Part shown: positions 6,441 to 13,677 of the stretch, piece by piece
Layout: every line of letters starts with the position of its first letter
Numbering within the stretch: position 1 is the first letter of the stretch
Source: Proteobacteria bacterium UBA6921
GTDB taxonomy: Bacteria > Pseudomonadota > Gammaproteobacteria > SG8-11
Direction of reading: 5' to 3'
Length of the DNA: 21,940 bases
Assembly (NCBI GenBank): GCA_002450895.1
Contig: DKAR01000083.1
Coordinates: 163 to 22,102, forward strand
Translations under genes and position numbers: made by a program
The notes under the pieces: generated by a model
Database searches by the model: none
What the model was told of the DNA's origin: nothing
The model's input: only the letters and a program-made list of their open reading frames with translations

Positions 6441-9431
6441 ATGGATACAGGTATCAGGAAACGATGGTCCGCAGCCACGTTGCTGTTCGGCGTGCTGATC
6501 GGACTTGTCTTTATCATCAACGCCGAGGCGGCGGACATCACGGTGTCCGGCACGACCGACGCGGTCGGCACCTGCGACGATAGCGGGTCACCCGTGGTGT
6601 GTACCAGCTTGCGTGCGGCGGTCATCTACGCCAATGCGAATGCCGGGAGCGACACCATCACGCTGGGTACGAATGAATACATCCTTTCGCTCGCCGGCGT
6701 TGATGAAACCTGGTCCGGCACCGGAACAGAAGGCGATCCCTACGTTGCATCAATTACTCCCGACGCAACCCAGGGTGATCTGGATATTACCGAAAGCTTA
6801 ACCATTACGGGCACGCTTGCGGGTGCGGATTCCGATCAACTGGCGACGACCATTCGCTGGGATTCGAAGTCAGTGACCGACCCTGCGGTCGGCGATCGCA
6901 TCTTTCATATTCAGGCACCGGTAGGCGGCACGGCGGTCAACGTAACGATCAGCAATCTCATTTTGCGAGACGGTAGCGTTGGCGTGGCGCCGAATACGAA
7001 TTGCAGCGACACGACCAATCCTTATGACATCGAAATCATCCCTGGCGACCTCTGCAAGATCTGGCAATTTCGCCGCATGGGCGGCGCGGTGGCCATCGGC
7101 GCCGGTGCCGCGGTTGTGTTGTATGAAGAGGCCATCCATGGCCCGGTCGACGGGGGCGGAGGAGGAGGTTCGGGTGTACCGCGCGGGCCCTTCCCCGGCG
7201 GCAAGCCGGGCGGCGAGGAGCCGGAGGCCGGAGTCATCGAGCATGTCACTCTGGATAAGGTTGCGATTATCGGCAACATGAGCGGCGCCGATGGCGGTGG
7301 CATCTACAGCGCTGCGCCGTCCACGCTGACTCAATCTGTACTGAGTGGCAACACCGGCGGCGCCAACGGCGGAGGCATCTACAACGATGCCGTCATGACG
7401 ATCAACGAAACGACGATTGGCAAGGCCACCTCGATTCCGTTTTTGGCCGATGCGATCGTTGCTGAAGCATCGCTGCTGTCCACTGGCAACAGTGCCGAGG
7501 GCGGTGGCGGGCTTTTCGACACCGGCACACACACGACCACCATCACGTCATCCACCTTCTACGGCAACAATGCCACTGGCGGAGCGGGAATCGGCGCTCG
7601 TTCCCTGGTTGTCTTTGACATCACCAACACGACCATCACCGGCAACAGCGCGTTTGATGTGGGCGGTGGAATCACCACGAACGGTGTCGCCAACCTCACG
7701 AATTCAACCGTGGCCTTCAACGACGCGTCGTCCGATGCGCCGGGCGGCGGCGGCGGTTTGAATTCGTTCGGACAAGGGACATTCAATCTGCTCAACACCA
7801 TCGTCTCGAACAACTCGCGCAACGGTGTCGACAGCAACTGCGGATGCAGCGGCGGCGCGGCGACCTGCGCTCCGGGACGCATCGTTTCGCGCGGCTACAA
7901 CATCGAAAATGCCGGGACCTGTGAGCTGTCGCAAAACAGCGATTTTAGTGACACCGATCCGTTACTGGTTGCACTGGCGGCCAATGGTGGCTTGACCGAA
8001 ACGCACGCCGTGCCGCACACCGCAAACGGCGACGGCGCAAACAGCCCGGCGGTCGACCACGGCAATGACTCTGAATGCCCGAACAGCGATCAGCGCGGCA
8101 GCATTCGACCCTTCGATGGCAATCTCGACTTTGTCAGTCACTGCGACATCGGCGCGTACGAGCTGTTCATCGCAACGAACGATCTGCACATCAATAACAT
8201 GTCCGGTCCGGACAAGGTCAATAAAGGCGACACAGTCAACGTCACCGTGGAGATTCATAATCCGACGGGACAGGTCAATGGCATCGACAACGTGGCGGCG
8301 ACAAGTGTTGTTCTCACCGCAACGGTGGATGCCGCTCTCACAGGACCGGCTGCGACGTTCATAAAAACCGGTGGTGTGAGCACGCCCTGTTCCGTCGCAG
8401 CGAACAAGGTGACCTGCAGCGTCGGTACGCTGGATCTGGATGACACGGCAACGATGTCTCTGTCGGCAACGGCGGCGGCCACCGGCCAGTACGAAATCAG
8501 TGCGGCGGTCACATCCGAAAGCAAGGACCTGATTCCCAACAATAACGCGGACAGTATCCATGTTGCGGTAGCTGGATTTGCCGACCTCGAGCTCGGAGGC
8601 AGTGCGGCGTCGCAAAGCGTCGACCTGGGCGATCCGTTGAGCGTCACGTATACCGTGACCAACACCGGTGGCGGTGACGCGGCAGTGAACACACGGCTGG
8701 GTGTGAGTTACACAGAACAGGTGACATTCAACTCAACCTCCAGCTCCGGCGTTACCTGTGCGGCCAACGACGGGGAGGTCAGCTGCGATCTGGGTGATCT
8801 GGCGAATCTGGCGTCGACGACCGTGACACTGTTGTTCGATACGGCGAAGGCGGGCAAGGCGGAGCTCACGGCGAACGTTGTCTCCGATGCCAATGACAAT
8901 GACTCTACCAACAACGGCGTCGATCTTTCTGCCACCGTTGTCGCCAACAGTGATCTCGCGGTGACATTGAGTGTCGACGACGACTCAGTGACCAAGGGTA
9001 AGGACGTCACCGCGACCGTGAAGGTGTCCAACAAAGGTCCGGACGCAGCGACGAACGCAACGCTGAATGTCACGCTACCCTCGGGATGGACATGGCTGTC
9101 GACAACTGCGAGCAGCGGAACCTGTACCGCGGCATCCGGCACAGTCACTTGCACTTGGGACTCACTTGATAACGGCGATTCCGCAACCATCACGATCGTT
9201 GCCAGTGCCGACACCAAGGGAACGAGTTCAATCTCGGCATCACTGAGCGCTGATCAGAATGATCCGGACGCGAGCAACAACAGCGCCAGTCTCGGCACCA
9301 AGGTCAAGAAGAGCAAGAACGCCTTTGGCTGTTCGGCCACGGATAACGCGACTGTCGATCCCACCTTGCCGGCGATGCTGCTGTTGAGCCTGGTTGGACT
9401 AGTCACTCGACGTCGCTTGCTGGCTGAGTGA
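6441..9431 (+). CDS. Large exported parallel beta-helix protein with choice-of-anchor region, DUF11 repeats and JDVT-CTERM-type sorting tail
   Basis: A 996-residue exported protein. The N-terminus is basic (RKRW) with a long hydrophobic signal segment ending AEA near residue 30. Around residue 54, CTSLRAAVIYANANAG resembles the CSLREA motif that introduces beta-helix surface proteins. Residues about 165-475 carry repeated GGGIY / TGNSA / TTITGNSA units typical of a right-handed parallel beta-helix. The segment ending DQRG...RP and CDIGAYE (about 500-575) resembles the 'choice-of-anchor Q' domain. Three DUF11-like repeats start near 580, 714 and 837. The end is a compact sorting tail with Cys964, VDPTLP, a hydrophobic stretch and RRR, closing four residues later. 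A GAGGTGGG box precedes the ATG at 6441, partly overlapping the previous stop, so the two large genes are probably co-transcribed. An adhesive or matrix role is inferred from architecture only. Confidence 0.87.
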   Translation: MDTGIRKRWSAATLLFGVLIGLVFIINAEAADITVSGTTDAVGTCDDSGSPVVCTSLRAAVIYANANAGSDTITLGTNEYILSLAGVDETWSGTGTEGDPYVASITPDATQGDLDITESLTITGTLAGADSDQLATTIRWDSKSVTDPAVGDRIFHIQAPVGGTAVNVTISNLILRDGSVGVAPNTNCSDTTNPYDIEIIPGDLCKIWQFRRMGGAVAIGAGAAVVLYEEAIHGPVDGGGGGGSGVPRGPFPGGKPGGEEPEAGVIEHVTLDKVAIIGNMSGADGGGIYSAAPSTLTQSVLSGNTGGANGGGIYNDAVMTINETTIGKATSIPFLADAIVAEASLLSTGNSAEGGGGLFDTGTHTTTITSSTFYGNNATGGAGIGARSLVVFDITNTTITGNSAFDVGGGITTNGVANLTNSTVAFNDASSDAPGGGGGLNSFGQGTFNLLNTIVSNNSRNGVDSNCGCSGGAATCAPGRIVSRGYNIENAGTCELSQNSDFSDTDPLLVALAANGGLTETHAVPHTANGDGANSPAVDHGNDSECPNSDQRGSIRPFDGNLDFVSHCDIGAYELFIATNDLHINNMSGPDKVNKGDTVNVTVEIHNPTGQVNGIDNVAATSVVLTATVDAALTGPAATFIKTGGVSTPCSVAANKVTCSVGTLDLDDTATMSLSATAAATGQYEISAAVTSESKDLIPNNNADSIHVAVAGFADLELGGSAASQSVDLGDPLSVTYTVTNTGGGDAAVNTRLGVSYTEQVTFNSTSSSGVTCAANDGEVSCDLGDLANLASTTVTLLFDTAKAGKAELTANVVSDANDNDSTNNGVDLSATVVANSDLAVTLSVDDDSVTKGKDVTATVKVSNKGPDAATNATLNVTLPSGWTWLSTTASSGTCTAASGTVTCTWDSLDNGDSATITIVASADTKGTSSISASLSADQNDPDASNNSASLGTKVKKSKNAFGCSATDNATVDPTLPAMLLLSLVGLVTRRRLLAE
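9324..9428 (+). other. JDVT-CTERM-like C-terminal sorting signal of the second surface protein
   Basis: Encodes residues 962-996: FGC with Cys964, a nine-residue linker, VDPTLP, a hydrophobic segment (AMLLLSLVGLVT) and RRRLLAE to the stop. This is the expected complete form of the signal, ending a few residues after the arginines. Confidence 0.83.
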
Positions 9432-9458
9432 ATCGCGTCGCTGTGGCGCAATGAATCA

Positions 9459-9486
9459 GGGATGCCCTTCTTATGAAGGGCGTCCC
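9459..9486 (+). terminator. Strong hairpin between surface-protein gene and protease gene
   Basis: GGGATGCCCTTC, a TTAT loop and GAAGGGCGTCCC make a 12-bp stem with a single T-G wobble, followed by TGTGTTT. The T-run is imperfect. The hairpin ends eight bases before the AGGAG ribosome-binding site of the protease gene. It could end most surface-protein transcripts, protect their 3' end, or attenuate transcription into the protease gene. Confidence 0.55.
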
Positions 9487-9506
9487 TGTGTTTAGGAGTT
9501 CACAAC

Positions 9507-9995
9507 ATGACACCCACACACCCAATGCGCGCGGCTTTTCTGTCTGAAATTGGCGTTGCCGGGTACGCACGCTTTTACCGCGATTCGCATTTTATCTTGG
9601 CGATCCTGGCGGGCTTTGTGTTTGTCGCTATCACGAGCTACTTGAATCTGTTGCCCGCCACGCCAAAAGAAATCGCCACGGTCCGCCTGGTGGTGGTGAT
9701 CGGCCTCTGGTATCCGATCGTCGAAGAGCTGCTGTTCCGCGGCGTGATTCAGGGCTGGCTGGGAACAACACGGCCCGGGCAGCACCGGATTGCGCACGTC
9801 ACGCTGGCTAATTGGATTACATCGCTATTGTTTGTTGGGCTGCATACGATCTATCAGCCCGCCGTCTGGTCCGTGCTGATCATTGTGCCTTCTCTCTTGT
9901 TTGGCCACCTGCGTGATCGGCACCACAGCGTGTATCCGAGCATTGCACTGCACGCGTTCTACAATCTGTGTTTTGTTCTGATTCCGAGGTTCTGA
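9507..9995 (+). CDS. mrtJ: CPBP-family glutamic-type intramembrane protease, probable JDVT-CTERM processing enzyme (MrtJ)
   Basis: A 162-residue multi-pass inner-membrane protein of the CPBP/CAAX (ABI) family. All three catalytic motifs are visible: EELLFR at residues 73-78 (Glu73, Glu74, Arg78), FVGLH at 109-113 (His113) and HAFYN at 149-153 (His149, Asn153). At least four hydrophobic helices surround them. Members of this size are typical of dedicated sorting proteases, which cut C-terminal anchor tails in the membrane. The gene lies just downstream of two proteins with matching Cys-containing tails; NCBI family models, as I recall them, name the enzyme of the JDVT-CTERM system MrtJ. An AGGAG box lies eight bases before the ATG. 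The pairing is inferred from context, and the exact subfamily needs an HMM search. Another CPBP role (prenyl-protein or bacteriocin immunity) is less likely here. Confidence 0.82.
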   Translation: MTPTHPMRAAFLSEIGVAGYARFYRDSHFILAILAGFVFVAITSYLNLLPATPKEIATVRLVVVIGLWYPIVEELLFRGVIQGWLGTTRPGQHRIAHVTLANWITSLLFVGLHTIYQPAVWSVLIIVPSLLFGHLRDRHHSVYPSIALHAFYNLCFVLIPRF

Positions 9996-10004
9996 TTTTT
10001 TCAG

Positions 10005-10520
10005 CTAACTTCCTGCCGCCGTTTCGGCGACGACTTTCCACATGTGCAGCTTTTCAATGTAGCCTTTTCCGGCGTGTGCCGGGCTGGTGGACGGCAGGCG
10101 CGTATATTTCAGGTGCGGGAATTCCGTTTCCAGCTTTTTCGCCAGATGCCGCCGAAATGCCTGCTCGGCTTTTCCACCATTGAAAAAGAGCGCACCCACC
10201 TGTCGATGGGAAAGCAAGAACCGTCGCAAATCATTAGGCTGCTCGGACTCGGGCTCGATGTCGGAGTCCAGACTGCTGGTGCGAACGCAGCTTTTCAAGA
10301 CATCCCACACCGCAATTCCATGGATGAGCAAACACTGCGCGCGCTCCGCATAACGCAATTGCGGACCGCAGCCAAATAGCTCGCCCATGATGGTCCAAAA
10401 TGCGTTGCGCGGATGCGCGTAGTACTGCCGTTGTTCGAGCGATACGCGGCCGGGCATGCTGCCGAGAATCAGCACTCGCGCGTTGTCGTCCGCTAACGGG
10501 GGAAAACTGCGCACGCGCAT
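10005..10520 (-). CDS. DNA-deoxyinosine (hypoxanthine) glycosylase, uracil-DNA glycosylase superfamily family 6
   Basis: A 171-residue DNA repair glycosylase predicted to excise hypoxanthine (deaminated adenine) from DNA. The N-terminal signature LGSMPGRVSLEQRQYYAHPR covers residues 19-38, followed by NAFW; Asn39 sits where family 6 enzymes carry their key residue. The second conserved loop, LPSTSPAHA with Ser146 and His149, is near the C-terminus. The length fits the DNA-deoxyinosine glycosylase family and is shorter than classical Ung. AGGG lies six bases before the ATG. The gene starts eight bases after the stop of the outer-membrane protein gene upstream and is probably co-transcribed with it, though a functional link is not evident. 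It ends nine bases from the convergent protease gene. Related mismatch-specific (Mug-type) enzymes are the main alternative. Confidence 0.88.
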   Translation of the reverse strand: MRVRSFPPLADDNARVLILGSMPGRVSLEQRQYYAHPRNAFWTIMGELFGCGPQLRYAERAQCLLIHGIAVWDVLKSCVRTSSLDSDIEPESEQPNDLRRFLLSHRQVGALFFNGGKAEQAFRRHLAKKLETEFPHLKYTRLPSTSPAHAGKGYIEKLHMWKVVAETAAGS

Positions 10521-10528
10521 GACGGACC

Positions 10529-11614
10529 CTACATCAGCATGTACATGATGCTGAGCTGAATGAGTGACGTGGTCTTAAGTTGCGGTCCGTTGAGATTCTG
10601 ATAAATCGGCGCGCCGATTTCTCCGCTCACGAGCCAGCCGTTCTTGAATCCGCTGACGCCGAGGTAAAGATCCGTACGAATGCCTCCCTGCGTGTTGGGA
10701 TTGGAATCCGGCGACATCATCGGATCAACTTCCATATCCTGACCGGAGACGTTGCCCCACTGCGCATATACCAGGCGGCTCGTCGCGACGCCGCGCGATG
10801 CAAAGGCGTACTTCAACCAACCCGACAGTTCGAGTCGATGTCCAAGTCGATACCCGTTGTCATTTTCGCCAGTCCGGTAAACGATCATGCCCTGGCCGCC
10901 ATAGTTGATCGCACCCGAATCCGCGTTGTAGACAACGGTGGGAATCAGATCGTAGGTTCCCGACCCCAGCTGCATCGTGTAAGGCAGCCGCGTTTTGGGG
11001 CTGCCATCCATCATTGCGCCTTTCTCGTCGATGCTGCCGGTGGGAATGCTCAGGCCGAGCCCGAATGACCATTCGTGACTGGCGTTGTAGGTCGCCGAGA
11101 TTATCGTGTCGCCCACACCGCTCGATTTCATCGGCAACATGCCGGGCATCGGCTCGGTCATTCCTTCCATGTACATGACCATGTTCATTTCGTTCTTCAG
11201 GTAGTTCAACATCGCCATCAGCGTGAACCGCTCGGTCACGTCGTACATTGCCATCAACATGTGCATGTCCATGGTCATGTCGGTGGGCGCCATCATGTAG
11301 TCGTAACCGGCGGCTGGCGCCGTCATCATCATGTTGCTCTGCGAAATCTCGCTGGCGCTGACTTTGTCCGTGCCATCGAGCAAGCCCTTCATGTTCATGC
11401 GCATGTAGCGGTACTCGAACATCCACATGCCATCACCATGGCCGTGATGCACGTGCGAGTAAGGGAAGATGCTGTAGCTCGACGCCGGTTCCGCGCTGCC
11501 ATGCTCTGCATGTTCCGATGCCGGGGTCGGGGTCGCAATTTCGGTTTCTGCGGCAATGGCAAGTGCCGATGTAACGGTGAGCAATCCGGCTGCCAATCCT
11601 GTGGCTGCGTTCAT
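10529..11614 (-). CDS. Met/His-rich outer-membrane beta-barrel protein, possible metal-related
   Basis: A 361-residue exported protein: a signal peptide at 1-22 (ending AIAAE), then an N-terminal His-rich stretch (HAEHGSAEP, HVHHGHGDGMW) and a predicted beta-barrel of alternating strands that ends in an aromatic/hydrophobic strand (LIQLSIMYMLM). About 37 residues are methionine, clustered at about 60-170 in strings such as SNMMMTAP, DMTMDMHMLMAMYD and NEMNMVMYMEGMTEPMPGM. Overall it resembles the 'transporter'/MetA-pathway outer-membrane family. Dense Met and His clusters are typical of copper- or silver-binding proteins, so metal handling is a reasonable inference, but no transport reaction is proven. 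The start at 11614 begins the signal peptide and has AAGGAC seven bases upstream. The gene lies 13 bases after the His-tailed lipoprotein gene. Confidence 0.72.
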   Translation of the reverse strand: MNAATGLAAGLLTVTSALAIAAETEIATPTPASEHAEHGSAEPASSYSIFPYSHVHHGHGDGMWMFEYRYMRMNMKGLLDGTDKVSASEISQSNMMMTAPAAGYDYMMAPTDMTMDMHMLMAMYDVTERFTLMAMLNYLKNEMNMVMYMEGMTEPMPGMLPMKSSGVGDTIISATYNASHEWSFGLGLSIPTGSIDEKGAMMDGSPKTRLPYTMQLGSGTYDLIPTVVYNADSGAINYGGQGMIVYRTGENDNGYRLGHRLELSGWLKYAFASRGVATSRLVYAQWGNVSGQDMEVDPMMSPDSNPNTQGGIRTDLYLGVSGFKNGWLVSGEIGAPIYQNLNGPQLKTTSLIQLSIMYMLM

Positions 11615-11627
11615 CAGGGTGTCCTTG

Positions 11628-13199
11628 TTACATGTGGTGGTGGCTGTGATCGATCGGTGGCGGGGCGCTGGTGTCCGGCGTGGGTTCGACGCCCAGTTCC
11701 GCGGCACTCAATACACCAATCGCGATCGGTTTCATGCCCTTTGTGGAAAGCATTCCTGCCGCAGCTTCGGCTGTCGTATCGATGATGCTGATCGTCTGAC
11801 AGTCCGGACCCGGTGTCGCACTGCAGTCGCCGCCGTTGGGCACATAGCCGCGCAAACTGTCGGGCGTGAGCACCAGTGCACGCTGTGCGTGTCCCGCACC
11901 GACGGAAATGGAATGAACCATGGAACCGCCCTCCATAACGCCCGTCACCGGATCTAGTGTGATGGCTCTGATCACGTTGGCTTCCGCTCCAGCCGGGGTC
12001 GATGCCAAGAAAATCTTTGTTTTCTGCGTGCCATCCTGATCGATCTTGGCGACGCTGAGATCGGAAGCATTGAGATCACCGAGCTCGATGATTTGCGCGA
12101 CTGCATCATTGGTGGCATCGAGAATCGATAGATAGCCGCGATTCACCGGAACGGCGGTGCTCGCGTTCTCCTTGTATCCCAGCACGTAAACGTGCGCGCC
12201 GTCCGCGGACGCATGTACCGCGCCGCCTGCCGGGATCTGTCCGGCCGCCATGCCCGCCGGAATTTGCGACACGGCGTAGTCGGCGGAATTCACTATGGTC
12301 AGCGCATGATCGAGGCCGGAAGCAATTCCGACGTAAAACTTTCCACTGACCGGTGAATACGCGATACCACCGGGAACATTCCCCAGGCCTGATGAATTCA
12401 GGTCGATTGTTTTCACGAGATCCATGAATGCCGGATCCATGTGGTCATCATTCAGAATCGACAGCGTTTGATCGCCCGCATCGTAAAACGCATAGCGCAA
12501 CGGCGCTTGCACCTGCCCTTCGACGGGAATAGAGCGCGCGCCGCGCTTGTCGCCATTACCGAGGCGCACTTCGACGGCATCCTTGTAAACGTCGTCCATA
12601 TACCCCGTGCCATCGCCGTCGACGGTATCCACAACGTTCCAGTTGAAACGGAATACCGAATCCGACACCGCATCGCCTTCGGGACCGGCGTTGGTGATCC
12701 AGAGATATTCGCCGCCCGGATTGGCAACAGCGTGCGTGATACGGGTCGGCTTCGGCGTGAGATTGCTGACGAGCGGCACGATCTCCAGCGCCGAACTGTC
12801 AGTAATATTTGCGAGTGCTTTTACGAGATCGACGATCGCAACACCGCCCCCGGTCGGGTTTCCGCTCGCGTCCTGCAGACCCGACGGAATCAAAACGAAA
12901 GCGTGATTCTGGTGGATGAATACATCGCCGAGCGGCAAGGGTCCTGCGCCGGACTGAACGGCGATCGCGCCATAGTCCTGGGTTTTGCCGGCGCCGTCAT
13001 CGCCGTACAGGTTGACGTTGCCGTCCCCGTCCGTCGCGACGACGATGTATTTCGGTACCCACAGCGGCGCATTCATCGAATCGCCGGCTGCCCCCAGCGT
13101 ACTCGCGGGACGCTGCAGGTTGTGGTTCTCAACTTCGTGCCAGCAACCCCCGACCGCGATCGCCAGCACACACGCACCCATCCATGACTTTCGTGTCAT
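11628..13199 (-). CDS. YncE-like beta-propeller lipoprotein with His-rich C-terminus
   Basis: A 523-residue predicted lipoprotein. The N-terminus MTRKSW, the hydrophobic segment CVLAIAVGG and Cys19 form a lipobox (VGGC). The mature part contains repeated propeller blades with strand motifs such as ATDGDGNVNLYG, GVAIVDLVKAL, GGIAYSPVSGKFYVG, GAHVYVLGY, GYLSILDATND and QTISIIDT, as in YncE/SMP-30-like surface propellers. The C-terminus is DHSHHHM, a short His cluster that could bind metal. I chose the ATG at 13199 because GGAG lies seven bases upstream and the lipobox spacing is normal; an in-frame ATG at 13217 is possible. It is the first gene of a minus-strand operon with the Met/His-rich barrel, and the His tails of both suggest a shared metal-related job. 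That is inference. Confidence 0.75.
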   Translation of the reverse strand: MTRKSWMGACVLAIAVGGCWHEVENHNLQRPASTLGAAGDSMNAPLWVPKYIVVATDGDGNVNLYGDDGAGKTQDYGAIAVQSGAGPLPLGDVFIHQNHAFVLIPSGLQDASGNPTGGGVAIVDLVKALANITDSSALEIVPLVSNLTPKPTRITHAVANPGGEYLWITNAGPEGDAVSDSVFRFNWNVVDTVDGDGTGYMDDVYKDAVEVRLGNGDKRGARSIPVEGQVQAPLRYAFYDAGDQTLSILNDDHMDPAFMDLVKTIDLNSSGLGNVPGGIAYSPVSGKFYVGIASGLDHALTIVNSADYAVSQIPAGMAAGQIPAGGAVHASADGAHVYVLGYKENASTAVPVNRGYLSILDATNDAVAQIIELGDLNASDLSVAKIDQDGTQKTKIFLASTPAGAEANVIRAITLDPVTGVMEGGSMVHSISVGAGHAQRALVLTPDSLRGYVPNGGDCSATPGPDCQTISIIDTTAEAAAGMLSTKGMKPIAIGVLSAAELGVEPTPDTSAPPPIDHSHHHM

Positions 13200-13236
13200 C
13201 TGCCTGCTCCGTTTCATTGCGTACAACCCCGAGTTA

Positions 13237-13265
13237 AAAATAGGAGTTGATTGCGGAGCTGACAA
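13237..13265 (-). promoter_or_regulatory. Sigma70-like promoter of the lipoprotein-barrel operon
   Basis: On the minus strand TTGTCA (-35, 5 of 6 consensus) and TATTTT (-10, 4 of 6) are separated by exactly 17 bases. Transcription would start near 13230, leaving about 30 bases of leader with a GGAG box before the ATG at 13199. Confidence 0.5.
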
Positions 13266-13677
13266 GCCGACTCGCATGAAAGCCTGGTTTCGCTAGACGA
13301 TGCGCGGGACCAGAGGCTCTGCTCGCTGCGTGAGCTCCTCACGTCCAATCCTGCTCATCTTGAGGAAGGCATGCAAAGCGCCACCCGCTGGGATTTAAGA
13401 ATTGCAGCGAGTTCGTTTACGTTCCGTCTGAGGCTACAGACATTTCTTCCCGCAGCCTATCGGATCGCCACCGGTATGTCCTTCCGGTAGCGCGGAATTC
13501 CGCGTGGTTTCGTGGTCTGCTCCGGCGTCTGTCCAGAAAACCCCCAAATCACCCGATACAGTCGTGGGTCGCGCAAGTTGATTTATCGAAGCGCGTCGAG
13601 CACGACGCAAAGTCAATCCGGTTTTCCAGCGGCCATTTTCCACAGGGCAGTAACAACTGAAGATAAGGGGCTCTCCC
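13266..13677. other. Intergenic region between divergent genes
   Basis: About 410 bases separate the promoter of the minus-strand operon from the delta-60 gene. I see no convincing gene, RNA or repeat in it. The promoter of the + strand gene must lie here, but no clear -35/-10 pair stands out. The only site I can support is the AAGGGG ribosome-binding site at 13665-13670. Confidence 0.5.

Noticed and set aside
7141..9320. Repetitive-looking DNA within the second surface-protein gene, considered as a tandem repeat or CRISPR-like array
   Set aside because: The similarity is at protein level (beta-helix and DUF11 repeats). The units differ in length and DNA sequence, with no constant repeat and spacer structure.
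12441..13187. A 248-codon + strand open frame antisense to the YncE-like lipoprotein
   Set aside because: It is the mirror of a well-supported lipoprotein gene with signal peptide, lipobox and promoter. The product is Arg/Val-rich without a domain.
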